From the NCBI GenBank assembly GCA_028690665.1, contig JAQVAV010000006.1:1-64000 (forward strand): 64,000 nt of DNA, in the 5' to 3' direction. Below, in pieces: positions 1-9,444 of this stretch; within the stretch, counting starts at the first letter, position 1; every line of letters begins with the position of its first letter. The stretch is from Paludibacter sp. (GTDB lineage Bacteria > Bacteroidota > Bacteroidia > Bacteroidales > Paludibacteraceae). A program made the translations under genes and the position numbers. A model generated the notes under the pieces. It was not told the origin of the DNA. It ran no database searches and saw only the letters and a program-made list of their open reading frames with translations.

Positions 1-1
1 A

Positions 2-103
2 GATCGCTTTAGGTGTCACAAGTTTGGTTTTGACGATTTAGTCATGGAACTTGCTTGTGGACTACATAATTTGAGAATTACATTGAGTTACAGTGTTATA
101 TAA
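2..103 (+). CDS. C-terminal end of an IS transposase (cut by window edge)
   Basis: The first 34 codons read in frame 2 end at TAA (101-103). The peptide contains FRCHKFGFDDLVMELACGLH, which resembles the last segment of DDE transposases of the IS5/IS1182-like type, where a conserved Glu sits close to an HNLR-type ending. The rest of the gene lies outside the window, so neither its integrity nor its IS family can be judged. No terminal inverted repeat is obvious between 104 and 156. The call rests on recognising the residue pattern and could be wrong for so short a piece. Confidence 0.5.
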   Translation, partial: DRFRCHKFGFDDLVMELACGLHNLRITLSYSVI

Positions 104-156
104 TATTAATCGAAATAAAGTCTAATATATTCATCTTTGCCGAAAATTCAGATAGT

Positions 157-600
157 ATGAAATTTCCATCATTCTTTATTATTTTATGTCTGCTTTTTAT
201 AACATCGGCCTGTAATTCATCTCAACGAAAATATGAGTTGAAAGCAGAGATATACGATGCCGAAAACGCTTTTCAGAAAATGGTTCGTGATAGTGGCAGT
301 GCAAAAGCTTTTTATTATTTTGCCGATGAAAATGCGGTGATTCTCCGGGATACTGATATACTTATAAAAGGTCGAGATGCAATATCAAATTATTATCCAT
401 TTGTTAAGAATGATAGTGTGTCTCTCCGCTGGGCTCCAGACTTTATTGATGTTTCGGATGATGGTACTATAGCCTACTCTTACGGAAAATATGTGTGGGA
501 GCGATTGCAATCAACCGGAGATACACTTGTTCATACAGGAATTTTCCATACCGTTTGGAAACGCCAAACCAATGGAAAATGGAAGTTTGTGTGGGATTAA
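157..600 (+). CDS. SnoaL/DUF4440-like lipoprotein
   Basis: 147 residues. A hydrophobic signal (residues 4-18) ends in a lipobox with Cys19 (TSAC), so the protein should be lipid-anchored after export. The remainder fits the NTF2-like cone fold of the SnoaL/DUF4440 family: an N-terminal helix (AENAFQKMVRDSG), a FYYFADENAVILRD segment, and C-terminal strands with YSYGKYVWER and HTVWKRQTNGKWKFVWD, a very typical DUF4440 ending. Such proteins bind small molecules or catalyse ketosteroid-isomerase-like reactions, but the substrate is not predictable. It converges on the hydrolase at 611 with only 10 bases between the stop codons. The family call is fairly secure and the function is unknown. Confidence 0.75.
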   Translation: MKFPSFFIILCLLFITSACNSSQRKYELKAEIYDAENAFQKMVRDSGSAKAFYYFADENAVILRDTDILIKGRDAISNYYPFVKNDSVSLRWAPDFIDVSDDGTIAYSYGKYVWERLQSTGDTLVHTGIFHTVWKRQTNGKWKFVWD

Positions 601-610
601 TAACGTTTTT

Positions 611-1399
611 TTATTCTTTGAAAAATCTCAGTACCGTTTCGTTGAAAATTTCGGGATGTTGCTGGCATACTTCATGACGGGAGTCAGGGAAAATACATAA
701 TTCGGCCTGCGGAATCGATTGAAAAATTTTTAGCGTGTGTTCAGGCCTTATGATGTCATGATCGCCGGCCATTACAAGAACTGGGCATTGAATTTGTCTT
801 AGATCTGCGAATGGTATATTGGGTTCGTAAATCATCATTCTGGTGAGGGCAATTGCGGTATCAGAACCTTGTTTTAGTTCCACAAATCGTTTCATTCCCA
901 AAATATCCTGATATGGAAGTGCGGTAGAGTCAGGGATAATATTGGCTCCTGAAATGGCAATCTTTTTTACTTTTTGGGGATATTTCATGGCCATAATAAG
1001 GCCATCGTTACCGCCGTCACTCCAGCCAAGTACATAAGCCGAATCAATTTTCAGAACCTCAAGTAGTGCAGCAAAGTCCGAAGCCATCAGATTGTACGAA
1101 ATATTGTCGGGCGAACCTCCTGATTTTCCTTGTAAACGGCTGTCTACAGCAATGACCCGGAAGTATTTTTCGAAAAATGGTATCTGGCTTCTGAAAGCAT
1201 TGATGGAACCGCTGTTTCCGTGAAGCATAAGCAGGGGTTCACCTTTACCGTAAGTTTCATAATATAATTGTATTCCGTTTACTTGTATATAATGTCCTGC
1301 TGAGGAATTATTGCCATAATCAGGTGTTGTGCTCCGGGCATTTACACTTGTCAGAATAAAAGAAGATAACAGAATTATAAATGAAAATGATTTGCTCAT
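611..1399 (-). CDS. Exported alpha/beta-hydrolase
   Basis: 262 residues with an N-terminal signal sequence (about residues 1-21, ending SVNA), so it is probably periplasmic. It has the alpha/beta-hydrolase plan: an oxyanion-hole motif LHGNSGS near residue 59, a nucleophile elbow GWSDGG with Ser127, a likely acid in AGDHD (Asp215) and a late His242 in SRHEV. This is a complete Ser-Asp-His triad. The substrate is unknown; relatives include esterases, lactonases and haloperoxidase-like enzymes. It is a single gene, convergent with the lipoprotein at 157-600 and divergent from ettA. No clear promoter was found upstream. Confidence 0.8.
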   Translation of the reverse strand: MSKSFSFIILLSSFILTSVNARSTTPDYGNNSSAGHYIQVNGIQLYYETYGKGEPLLMLHGNSGSINAFRSQIPFFEKYFRVIAVDSRLQGKSGGSPDNISYNLMASDFAALLEVLKIDSAYVLGWSDGGNDGLIMAMKYPQKVKKIAISGANIIPDSTALPYQDILGMKRFVELKQGSDTAIALTRMMIYEPNIPFADLRQIQCPVLVMAGDHDIIRPEHTLKIFQSIPQAELCIFPDSRHEVCQQHPEIFNETVLRFFKE

Positions 1400-1534
1400 A
1401 ACTGAATTTTTTTAGAATAACTTTATACAAAATAAGAGAAATTTTTCAACAAAAAGAACTTTTATAATTAAAAATAAGTATAATCAATATTTTTCCTAAA
1501 TATGTGCACTTTTTCGCAAATGGTTCATTCTTTA

Positions 1535-1542
1535 TATCTTTG
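1535..1542 (+). promoter_or_regulatory. -7 promoter element of ettA
   Basis: TATCTTTG matches the Bacteroidota -7 consensus TAnnTTTG and lies 49 bases before the ettA start. No convincing TTG is found 19-20 bases upstream, so the -33 half is weak. Confidence 0.5.
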
Positions 1543-1591
1543 CAATCCTCAGAATTTCAAATTAATCAATATTTAAATAATAAGTATCTTT

Positions 1592-3262
1592 ATGTCAGAC
1601 GATAAGAAAGTAATTTTTTCGATGGTTGGAGTAAGTAAGACATTTAGCCAACAGAAAAGAGTGTTGAATAATATTTACCTGTCGTTTTTTTATGGAGCAA
1701 AAATCGGTATTATAGGTCTCAATGGGTCGGGAAAATCAACGCTATTGAAAATTATTGCCGGTGTCGAAAAATCGTTCGACGGAGAAGTCGTCTTTTCTCC
1801 GGGATATTCCGTAGGCTATCTTGAACAGGAACCTCAATTCGACCCTGAAAAAACGGTGAAAGAAGTTGTGCAGGAAGGCGTTCAGGAAGTTATGGATTTA
1901 CTGAAAGAATATGACGAAATTAATGAAAAATTTGCAGATCCGGATGCCGATTTCGATCAACTGATTGCGCGTCAGGGCGAATTACAGGAACTGCTGGATC
2001 ATGCAGATGCATGGAATATTGATAATAAACTTGAACGTGCCATGGATGCGCTTCGTTGTCCGCCCGAAGAAGCTGTTGTGAAAAATCTTTCGGGAGGTGA
2101 GCGTCGTCGTGTGGCCTTGTGCCGTTTGCTGCTTCGTCAGCCTGATATTTTGTTGCTCGACGAACCTACCAACCATCTTGATGCCGAGTCCGTGGAATGG
2201 CTCGAACATCATTTGCAACAGTATGACGGAACCGTCATTGCCATTACACACGACCGTTATTTTTTGGATAATGTTGCCGGTTGGATACTTGAACTTGATC
2301 GTGGTGAAGGAATTCCCTGGAAAGGAAATTATTCGTCGTGGTTGGAACAGAAAACAAACCGGATGGCTCAGGAAGAAAAGCAGGCCAGCAAGCGACGGAA
2401 AACTCTGGAACGAGAACTGGAATGGGTGCGTATGGCTCCGAAAGCCCGGCATGCAAAAGGACGGGCCAGACTTGAAGCTTATGATCGCCTGTTGAACGAA
2501 GATCAGAAAGAAAAAGAAGAAAAGTTAGAGTTATTTATTCCCAACGGACCTCGTTTGGGCAATAAAGTTGTTGAAGCTATTGATGTTTCGAAAGCATTTG
2601 GCGATAAATTGCTTTTCGAAAATCTGAATTTTATGTTGCCTCCTAACGGCATTGTGGGTATTATCGGGGCTAATGGAGCCGGAAAAACTACTTTGTTCCG
2701 CATGATGATGGGACTCGAAAGTGTTGATAAAGGTACTTTTGATGTGGGTGAAACTGTAAAAATCGGTTATGTCGATCAGACACATGCCGATATTGATCCG
2801 AAAAAAACTGTTTATCAGGTAATTTCCGGAGGAACTGAATTTATCCGGGTGGGCGGAAAGGAAATTAATGCAAGAGCCTATCTGTCGCGGTTCAATTTTG
2901 CCGGAGCCGATCAGGAAAAACTTTGCGGTGTGCTTTCGGGTGGCGAGCGGAACCGTTTGCATTTGGCGCTTACTTTGAAATCGGAAGCCAACGTTTTATT
3001 GCTCGATGAACCGACGAACGATATTGATGTAAATACGCTTCGGGCACTCGAAGAGGGGCTTGACGATTTTGCCGGATGTGCGGTTGTTATTTCGCATGAC
3101 CGTTGGTTTCTCGATCGTATTTGTACCCACATTATTGCTTTTGAAGGTAATTCGGAAGTATTTGTATTCGAGGGTTCGTATTCCGAGTACGAAGAAAACA
3201 AGAAAAAACGGCTTGGCGACGAAGGGCCGAAACGTATTCGTTACAAAAAACTAATGGCTTGA
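1592..3262 (+). CDS. ettA: Energy-dependent translational throttle protein EttA (ABC-F ATPase)
   Basis: 556 residues, the usual EttA length. It has two ABC ATPase domains in one chain and no membrane segments. The first has Walker A GLNGSGKS (42-49), signature [16 protein letters not shown] and [20 protein letters not shown] basic linker follows ([19 protein letters not shown]), and then a second domain with Walker A GANGAGKT, signature [13 protein letters not shown] and [20 protein letters not shown]. EttA binds the ribosomal E site and gates entry into the elongation cycle according to ATP/ADP levels. The NDIDV variant in the second domain is characteristic of EttA. It is a single gene closed by a strong terminator at 3275-3313. 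Confidence 0.95.
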   Translation: MSDDKKVIFSMVGVSKTFSQQKRVLNNIYLSFFYGAKIGIIGLNGSGKSTLLKIIAGVEKSFDGEVVFSPGYSVGYLEQEPQFDPEKTVKEVVQEGVQEVMDLLKEYDEINEKFADPDADFDQLIARQGELQELLDHADAWNIDNKLERAMDALRCPPEEAVVKNLSGGERRRVALCRLLLRQPDILLLDEPTNHLDAESVEWLEHHLQQYDGTVIAITHDRYFLDNVAGWILELDRGEGIPWKGNYSSWLEQKTNRMAQEEKQASKRRKTLERELEWVRMAPKARHAKGRARLEAYDRLLNEDQKEKEEKLELFIPNGPRLGNKVVEAIDVSKAFGDKLLFENLNFMLPPNGIVGIIGANGAGKTTLFRMMMGLESVDKGTFDVGETVKIGYVDQTHADIDPKKTVYQVISGGTEFIRVGGKEINARAYLSRFNFAGADQEKLCGVLSGGERNRLHLALTLKSEANVLLLDEPTNDIDVNTLRALEEGLDDFAGCAVVISHDRWFLDRICTHIIAFEGNSEVFVFEGSYSEYEENKKKRLGDEGPKRIRYKKLMA

Positions 3263-3274
3263 TTATATCAAAAT

Positions 3275-3313
3275 AAAACAGAGAGTTTCCTTTTTCCGGA
3301 GACTCTCTGTTTT
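3275..3313. terminator. Bidirectional terminator between ettA and the GH15 gene
   Basis: A 16-bp hairpin (3275-3290 with 3298-3313) with one G-T wobble and a 7-base loop, flanked by A and T runs on both sides. It lies between two convergent genes and can serve both. Confidence 0.85.
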
Positions 3314-3328
3314 GATATAAATTTCTTT

Positions 3329-5143
3329 TTATGGGCGTATAAAATGAGACAGTTCTATTTTATTTGTAAAAAGTAAAGCTGTATTGATAAGTGCCAAATG
3401 CGAATAGGCCTGAGGAAAATTTCCTAATTGCCGTTTAGTTTCAAAATCAAGATCCTCGCTAAACAAACCCAGGTGATTGGAATAACTCAATAATGTCTCA
3501 AATATAGTCCGGGCTTCCTCTTGTCTTCCTACCACAAATAATGCTCTAATCAGCCAAAAAGTACAAATTGTAAATGCCGAAGTCGGTTTGCCAAAATCAT
3601 CATAACCATTGTAGCGGTACATAAGTCCTTTATTGAAAAGGGCTGTGTACACGGCATCGACTGTTTTAATGTAGCGTTCATCTGTAGCCTCTATGAAGCC
3701 GTATTCTTCCATAAGCAGGAGCGAAGAGTCCATTTCTTCATTCGCATAGGTTTGCGTAAAACTTTGTAGTTCCTGATTCCAACCATGCGTAAATACATCT
3801 GTTTTTATATCGTTTGCAATGGCTTCCCAATGATCGGCCATATTATTTTTATTTAATATCCGGGCAATATTCACAGCTCTGTCGAGTGCTACCCACGACA
3901 TGACTTTGGAAAAGACAAAATGTTGTTCATCTCCGCGTATCTCCCAAATGCCTTTATCTGGTTGCTGCCAATCGCGGCTAACGGTACGGACGATATTCTT
4001 TACCACCTCGAAAATATCTTCAATTTCATCAAGTGTGCCGGGGAAAAAGCGATAATATTGATAAATTACATCCATTAGATAACCGAAGGAATCATTTTGT
4101 TTTTGGTGGTAGGCATCATTCCCGATTCGCACGGGTTTTGAGTTTTCGTGTCCGCTTAAATGATCCAGAATTTCTTCTGTAAGTATGCGTTCTCCGCGGA
4201 TGCCGTACATAATTTGGAAACTATCTGATTTTTTGCGGATAATACTTTTGATGAATGACATAAAGCGTCGGGCTGCTCCGTGATGTCCAACTTCTAATAA
4301 TGTGTCGATAGACATGGAAGCATCCCTTAGCCAGCAGAAGCGGTAGTCCCAGTTGCGAACTTCACCGATAGCTTCCGGCAAGCTGGTGGTGAGTGCAGCC
4401 AAAACAGCTCCGCTGGGTTGATACGACATGAGCTTCAGCACCAATACGCTACGTTCTATCATGGCGTTATAGGTGTTATATTTGCGCGTTCTGTTCATCC
4501 AGTTAATCCAGTAAACTTTGGTACGCTGATATTCCAAATCGACCCTTTCCTGACTAATTCTGATTAATTTCTGGTTGTACGAAATCAGAAAAAATCCGTT
4601 CTCTTCCAATTGTATTTCGTCTCCGCGAAGAATGGCCTCATAATCGAACGAACTATATAAATAAAATGTGTCGTAAGCATTTTCTGATGCTACAATTTTT
4701 ACAAAATCCTCTCCAATATTAAAAGTTGGAGTACTGCGGGCATAATTCATTGCCGGGCGAAAATCAGGACGAAAACGGGGTTTGCCACGGCGTACTTTTA
4801 TGTAGCGATATACTTCCGATGGCAAATAGTGCGTGTCATATTCTCCAATGCGGTATCGGGGCATAAAATCGAGTACATCGAAATGCCCTTCGTCAGAAAC
4901 AAAGGACGTGCGTAAAATATTGGTATGAGTTACATATTCCTGCGTTATTTTATAATCGGGTGTAGTGATAATACCAAAATGCCCGCCTTTGTTTTTATCA
5001 AGAATGCGGGCAAAAATTGAATATGAGTCAAAGTCAGGGAGACAGAGCCAGTCCATGCTACCCTTGTCGGATATGAGTGCTGCTGTCCGGCAATTGCCGA
5101 TGGCCCCATAGTTGAACGAGTTTTCGGTGTGGAATATTTGCAT
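3329..5143 (-). CDS. GH15 family glucoamylase/trehalase-like hydrolase
   Basis: 604 residues, cytoplasmic (no signal peptide). The N-terminal beta-rich domain (1 to about 215; GAIGNCRTAALISDKGSMDW) is the trehalase-like domain found in bacterial GH15 enzymes. The C-terminal (alpha/alpha)6 barrel carries the GH15 hallmarks NWDYRFCWLRDAS (264-276), GIWEIRGD and the late GNFPQAYSH. GH15 enzymes release glucose from alpha-1,4/1,6-glucans or cleave trehalose with inversion. Which of these applies cannot be settled from sequence. It stands alone and ends on the terminator shared with ettA. A CAAAGATA element at 5196-5203 (minus-strand TATCTTTG) is a plausible -7 box. Confidence 0.88.
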   Translation of the reverse strand: MQIFHTENSFNYGAIGNCRTAALISDKGSMDWLCLPDFDSYSIFARILDKNKGGHFGIITTPDYKITQEYVTHTNILRTSFVSDEGHFDVLDFMPRYRIGEYDTHYLPSEVYRYIKVRRGKPRFRPDFRPAMNYARSTPTFNIGEDFVKIVASENAYDTFYLYSSFDYEAILRGDEIQLEENGFFLISYNQKLIRISQERVDLEYQRTKVYWINWMNRTRKYNTYNAMIERSVLVLKLMSYQPSGAVLAALTTSLPEAIGEVRNWDYRFCWLRDASMSIDTLLEVGHHGAARRFMSFIKSIIRKKSDSFQIMYGIRGERILTEEILDHLSGHENSKPVRIGNDAYHQKQNDSFGYLMDVIYQYYRFFPGTLDEIEDIFEVVKNIVRTVSRDWQQPDKGIWEIRGDEQHFVFSKVMSWVALDRAVNIARILNKNNMADHWEAIANDIKTDVFTHGWNQELQSFTQTYANEEMDSSLLLMEEYGFIEATDERYIKTVDAVYTALFNKGLMYRYNGYDDFGKPTSAFTICTFWLIRALFVVGRQEEARTIFETLLSYSNHLGLFSEDLDFETKRQLGNFPQAYSHLALINTALLFTNKIELSHFIRP

Positions 5144-5392
5144 AAAATGTCAATTACTGATAGGTATAAAATAGCGGTTATTCACCGGAAAAATGCAAAG
5201 ATAAAAAAATAATGGGGTGAGAAAAGCTTTGTGGAGCCGGTTTATAAAAGTTTAATATGGAAATAGCAGGTACAAAATATGTCAGGATATGATTTCTGTT
5301 AAATCCTGACGACTTCAATAAACCGGGGTGTTTTTATTGTTTTATTTGAAATTCTGATTTATTAAATTTAAATGAGGTTCGTTTGCCTTTGT

Positions 5393-6328
5393 TTATCGCA
5401 TACCTCTTAGAAGTTCTCCGATTTCCATACGTTTTTTGCCTGGAGCCTGAACTGTTTTTAGCTGAATGTATCCGTCTTTCAAAGCGATTTTGGCAAATTT
5501 TTTCCCGTCGGTAATAATGTTTCCAGCTATTTCCTGATGGTCTGCTATTTCTTTGGCTGTTTCAAAAACTTTCAGCGTAATTGATTCTGTCTGCCCTGGA
5601 AACTGAACATTTAGCCATGCTGCCGGATAAGGAGATAGACCTCGTACAAAATTATAGACTTCTTCTACTGATTTTTCAAGATTTATTTCGCAGGTTTCTT
5701 TAAATAATTTAGGTGCAGGTTTCAATTGTATGTCATTGGATATAAACCTGGATTGATCTACAGCATCGGTTTTTCCCTGTATGAGCAGGTCTATGGTTTT
5801 CTTTACCATTTGTGCTCCCATGATCATAAGACGGTCATGAACAGTCTCTGCGTTATCATATTCATGAATAGGCGTTTTTTCCTGAAGGATAATTTTTCCT
5901 GTGTCAATTTCGTGGGTAAGAAAAAAAGTAGTTGCACCGGTTTCCTTTTCTCCGTTGATAATGGCCCAGTTGATAGGTGCTGCGCCGCGGTACTGGGGCA
6001 GGAGCGAAGCATGCAGATTGAATGTGCCGAACCGGGGCATGTCCCAAACAACTTCGGGTAGCATACGAAAAGCCACTACCACCTGTACATCGGCATTCCA
6101 TGCACGAAGCCGTTCCAAAAAGGTTTCTTCTTTCAATTTTTCAGGTTGTAACAACGGCAGATTTTGTTCCAATGCATATTGTTTTATAGCCGAGAATTGG
6201 ACTTTATGTCCTCTGCCGGCAGGCTTGTCCGGCATGGTAATTACTCCGACAACATCATAATTGTTTTCTACTAAAATTTTCAAACTTTCCACCGCGAAAT
6301 CGGGTGTTCCCATAAATACTATGCGCAT
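5393..6328 (-). CDS. fmt: Methionyl-tRNA formyltransferase
   Basis: 311 residues from the ATG at 6328. A longer open frame to 6439 exists, but the extra 37 residues are unrelated to the family and run into degenerate repeat DNA. The protein starts MRIVFMGTPDFAVESL and carries the formyl-donor loop HASLLPQYRGAAPI with the catalytic Asn/His region (FNLHASL), then TGATTFFLTHEIDTG and a C-terminal tRNA-binding domain ending KRMEIGELLRGMR. It formylates the initiator Met-tRNA in the cytosol. It is read in the same direction as nadK upstream, 185 bases away, but a repeat-filled gap separates them. Confidence 0.95.
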   Translation of the reverse strand: MRIVFMGTPDFAVESLKILVENNYDVVGVITMPDKPAGRGHKVQFSAIKQYALEQNLPLLQPEKLKEETFLERLRAWNADVQVVVAFRMLPEVVWDMPRFGTFNLHASLLPQYRGAAPINWAIINGEKETGATTFFLTHEIDTGKIILQEKTPIHEYDNAETVHDRLMIMGAQMVKKTIDLLIQGKTDAVDQSRFISNDIQLKPAPKLFKETCEINLEKSVEEVYNFVRGLSPYPAAWLNVQFPGQTESITLKVFETAKEIADHQEIAGNIITDGKKFAKIALKDGYIQLKTVQAPGKKRMEIGELLRGMR

Positions 6329-6354
6329 ATTTTTTTTATTTAGAATCAAGAGAC

Positions 6355-6485
6355 AATGATAGCTTGCGGACAATCCAGTGAAATGGGAGAATAATGAGAA
6401 AATATGGAAATGAGATAATAGTGCCCATAAATAGTCCATTCCTTCGTGAACTTTATAACATGATAAATATTACAAACCAATAAAC
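6355..6485 (-). repeat. Degenerate dispersed repeat, copy A
   Basis: On the minus strand this gap reads as a chain of short variable phrases (TTTATTGGTTTGTAATATTT, TATAAAGTTC, ATCTCATTT, TCTCTTGATTCTAAAT) that recur in the same order and style at 9219-9395 and 17221-17362. It is non-coding; the open frame crossing it is an artefact upstream of fmt. Confidence 0.5.
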
Positions 6486-6513
6486 TCCACAACCTTTGAA
6501 CAAAAACTGGAAT

Positions 6514-7392
6514 TTATTTTCCGTTTCGTTTGTCCACTCCCCACATAAGTTTGTTCTTTAAATTATCAAAAAAAGTGTGGTTCATTTGTTTGATAATCAA
6601 AATCGGAAAATTTGCTTTTCTGATACTGAGCTTTGTGTTTTCGTCCAGAATCATGGTTCGACCATCTAAGGCCACCTGGTAACAGTGGCTGCGACTGCGA
6701 ACTTCGAGATCGATAATCCAATTATCAGGAACTACCAGCGGCCTTACTGTTAAACTGTGCGATGCAACCGGAGAAAGCAAAAATGTTTGAGATTCGGGAG
6801 CTACCAACGGTCCTCCGACACTCATCGAATAAGCAGTAGAACCTGTTGGAGTTGCAATAAGCAAACCATCTGCTTGATAAGTGTGTATAGCTTCCCCGTT
6901 GAGATGTGTGTTGATACTTATCATAGATGAACTGTCCTGCTTCAATACCGAAACTTCGTTAAGAGCAAAAGGATATTCGAATTGGGTGTTGTCCGAAGTC
7001 TCTACCCATAACAGTGACCGCTCTTCTATTCTGTATTGTTTGTTCAATAGAGCATCAAAAGCAGGATACATACTTTCTGCCGCTACATCTGCCAAAAAAC
7101 CCAATCGGCCTGAGTTTACTCCTAAAATGGGAATTCGTTTATTCCCGACACGGGCAGCCGTATTCAGAAATGTTCCATCGCCGCCTATACTGATAGCAAT
7201 GTCTGCCGAAAAATCATTGCTGTCAATTATTCCCGCCTTGTCAATGCAGCAGTTGTCATGTTCTTTCAGGTAGTCATACAAGTCTTTTTGAAAGAGCAAC
7301 CGGACATCTTTATCTTTAAAATAGTCGAAAATTAATTTCAGATAATTGATAATAACCGGTCTGAAAATATTTCCGAAAACTGCAATTTTCAT
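6514..7392 (-). CDS. nadK: NAD kinase
   Basis: 292 residues, typical of PpnK/NadK. It contains the GGDGTFL motif (Gly70-Leu76) that binds the phosphate donor, GVNSGRLGFLAD, NEVSVLKQ, and the second conserved block LLIATPTGSTAYSMSVGGPL followed by SHSLTVRPLVVP. It phosphorylates NAD to NADP in the cytosol. The gene is transcribed divergently from pdxJ, with 263 bases between the starts. This nadK/pdxJ pairing followed by exbB-exbD-tonB is a common arrangement in the Bacteroidales. Confidence 0.96.
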   Translation of the reverse strand: MKIAVFGNIFRPVIINYLKLIFDYFKDKDVRLLFQKDLYDYLKEHDNCCIDKAGIIDSNDFSADIAISIGGDGTFLNTAARVGNKRIPILGVNSGRLGFLADVAAESMYPAFDALLNKQYRIEERSLLWVETSDNTQFEYPFALNEVSVLKQDSSSMISINTHLNGEAIHTYQADGLLIATPTGSTAYSMSVGGPLVAPESQTFLLSPVASHSLTVRPLVVPDNWIIDLEVRSRSHCYQVALDGRTMILDENTKLSIRKANFPILIIKQMNHTFFDNLKNKLMWGVDKRNGK

Positions 7393-7525
7393 CGAATGAA
7401 TCAGTTTATATTAATAAGTTTTTCTGATTATACACAGAAATTGATTGATTGAGATTTTTCTTTCTGTGTGAATTTAAAATTAATAAAAGATAGAAAAAAG
7501 CTTATAAAGGTTCGTATTTTTAAAC

Positions 7526-7533
7526 TATTTTTG
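7526..7533 (+). promoter_or_regulatory. Possible -7 element for pdxJ
   Basis: TATTTTTG fits TAnnTTTG and lies 123 bases before the pdxJ ATG at 7656, which would give a long leader. No good -33 TTG is seen. Confidence 0.3.
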
Positions 7534-7655
7534 TACCTCCTATCTTGTTATTTTGTTTTACAAAGGAACAAAATGAAAGTGGAATTCGCAAATTAAAAAG
7601 ATCTGACAAAAAGTTCTTTTTAATCTTTCAGAAAAGAAAATTTATAAACAATAAA

Positions 7656-8369
7656 ATGACAAAGCTCAGCGTAAATATTAATAAAGTAGCCACTATTCGT
7701 AATGCTCGTGGCGGTAATGTGCCGAATGTATTGCAGGTTGCCCTTGATTGCGAAAAGTTCGGTGCAGAAGGCATCACTGTACATCCCCGCCCGGATGAAC
7801 GTCATATTCGTTATCAGGATGTTCGTGATTTGAAACCTTGTTTGACAACTGAATTTAATATCGAAGGCAATCCTATTCCGGAATTTATAAATCTGGTTTG
7901 TGAAATCAAACCCACACAGGTAACTCTTGTGCCTGATGCTCACGATGCAATAACATCAAATTCTGGTTGGGATACCGTAAAAAATCAAAGTTTTTTACAG
8001 GAAGTTACTCAGGAATTTCAGGCGAATGGAATCCGGGTTTCAATTTTTGTAGGAACTGAGCCATTGTATCTCGAATACGCGGCCAAAGCCGGAGCAGACA
8101 GAGTAGAACTCTATACCGAACCTTATGCTTCGATGTATCCAATTGACAGGGATAAAGCACTGACTCCTTTTCTTGAAGCCGCCAAAGTGGCACGTAAATT
8201 AGAGTTGGGATTGAATGCCGGACACGATTTGAGTTTGGAAAATCTGGAGTTCCTGCATAAGCATATTCCATGGCTCGATGAAGTTTCTATCGGCCATGCT
8301 TTGATTTCGGAAGCATTGTATCTGGGACTTAAAGAAACCATAAAACGCTATAAAGAACAATTGGTTTGA
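7656..8369 (+). CDS. pdxJ: Pyridoxine 5'-phosphate synthase
   Basis: 237 residues from the ATG at 7656; an in-frame upstream extension to 7545 is not family-like. The start [20 protein letters not shown] and the motifs [52 protein letters not shown] and [13 protein letters not shown] are those of PdxJ, a TIM barrel. It condenses 1-deoxyxylulose 5-phosphate with 3-amino-2-oxopropyl phosphate in the DXP-dependent vitamin B6 pathway. It precedes exbB by 98 bases on the same strand, a conserved Bacteroidota neighbourhood. Confidence 0.96.
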   Translation: MTKLSVNINKVATIRNARGGNVPNVLQVALDCEKFGAEGITVHPRPDERHIRYQDVRDLKPCLTTEFNIEGNPIPEFINLVCEIKPTQVTLVPDAHDAITSNSGWDTVKNQSFLQEVTQEFQANGIRVSIFVGTEPLYLEYAAKAGADRVELYTEPYASMYPIDRDKALTPFLEAAKVARKLELGLNAGHDLSLENLEFLHKHIPWLDEVSIGHALISEALYLGLKETIKRYKEQLV

Positions 8370-8467
8370 ATAATGTAACTTTTAAAACGGCATGAAATTT
8401 GAAAGATGGCGTGTCGGCTTTTTACGAATTAATTATTATTAAATATAAAACTTACAACAATTAGTTT

Positions 8468-9163
8468 ATGAATTTGATGCTTATTCTTCAGGCGGCTCCA
8501 GTAACAGATGCTGCTGCTCAAACAACCACTGAGGCTGCAAAAGACATGAACCTCTGGCAAATGTTTCAGTATGGTGGACCTATCATGTATGTTTTGGTAG
8601 CTATGTTTGCTTTGGCCATGTATCTTTTAATTGAAAGAATTATGACCTTGAAACAAGCCTCGAAAGAAGATAGTTCCTTTATGAACAGGATAAAGGATTA
8701 TATCTACGATGGTAAAATTGAAGCAGCACAGAAACTCTGCCGTGAAACAAATACACCTTCTGCACGCATGGTTGAAAAAGGAATCAGCCGGCTGGGGCGT
8801 CCTATGAATGATGTCTTGGTAGCTATTGAAAATGTGGGTAACCTTGAAATTGCTAATCTTGAAAAAGGTTTGGTTATCATGGCATCTATTTCCGGTGGAG
8901 CTCCAATGGTCGGATTCTTGGGAACTGTTACAGGTATGGTTTCTACGTTTTATAATATGTCATTAAATAATTCGGGAACAATACAGCTGAGTGATTTGTC
9001 AGTCGGTATGTATCAAGCTATGGTGACTACCATCGGTGGACTTATCGTAGGTATTATTGCCTATTTTGCCTATAACTACTTGGTTTCTCGTGTTGATTCT
9101 GTTGTTCGTAAACTCGAATCAAGAACGATGGAATTCCTTGATTTGCTGAACGAACCGGCATAG
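8468..9163 (+). CDS. exbB: ExbB/TolQ/MotA-family proton channel
   Basis: 231 residues. The first transmembrane segment is at about 37-56 (GPIMYVLVAMFALAMYLLIE), followed by a cytoplasmic loop (KQASKEDSSFMNRIKDYI) and two C-terminal membrane helices (about 139-160 and 180-205; GTVTGMVSTFYNMS and TTIGGLIVGIIAYFAYN). The pattern AIENVGNLEIANLEKGL...MVGFLGTVTGM is the MotA/TolQ/ExbB domain. Together with ExbD and TonB it should use the proton gradient to energise outer-membrane transporters. The exbD gene follows after a 281-base gap filled with repeat DNA, unusual for a set normally packed tightly. Confidence 0.92.
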   Translation: MNLMLILQAAPVTDAAAQTTTEAAKDMNLWQMFQYGGPIMYVLVAMFALAMYLLIERIMTLKQASKEDSSFMNRIKDYIYDGKIEAAQKLCRETNTPSARMVEKGISRLGRPMNDVLVAIENVGNLEIANLEKGLVIMASISGGAPMVGFLGTVTGMVSTFYNMSLNNSGTIQLSDLSVGMYQAMVTTIGGLIVGIIAYFAYNYLVSRVDSVVRKLESRTMEFLDLLNEPA

Positions 9164-9218
9164 CTTAACGGATGTAACAAATGTCCAGAGAACCGGATTG
9201 TCCTATTGTGTTTTTAGG

Positions 9219-9395
9219 TTTATAGAGTTCATTGGTTCATAAAGTTGATAGTTTATAAAGTTTATGAATCGCATTGATATTATATTATCTAAATATCTTG
9301 ACTCTTGATTCTACATCACATTGGTACTTTCTAAATATCTTTGCTCTAATGTCTTAGCTCTTTGTTCTATACAGCACATTATCTAAACATCTTGG
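9219..9395 (+). repeat. Degenerate dispersed repeat, copy B
   Basis: The exbB-exbD gap contains non-coding phrase-like DNA. The stretch 9227-9249 matches the reverse complement of 17335-17357 at 22 of 23 bases, and both continue with similar words (ATCTAAATATCTTG, CTCTTGATTCTA, CTCTTTGTTCTA). Confidence 0.65.
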
Positions 9396-9444
9396 TTTTT
9401 AAACCAAACATCTTTCAATTAATTTATAATTAACTGCAAATAAA

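Noticed and set aside
2097-2495. Second open frame inside ettA (132 codons)
   Set aside because: It lies wholly in an alternate frame of a well-conserved gene and has no family features; the same holds for the antisense frame at 1982-2452.
6328-6439. Longer Fmt starting at 6439
   Set aside because: The extra 37 residues are not like the family and are encoded by the degenerate repeat. MRIVFMGTPDF at 6328 is the normal start.
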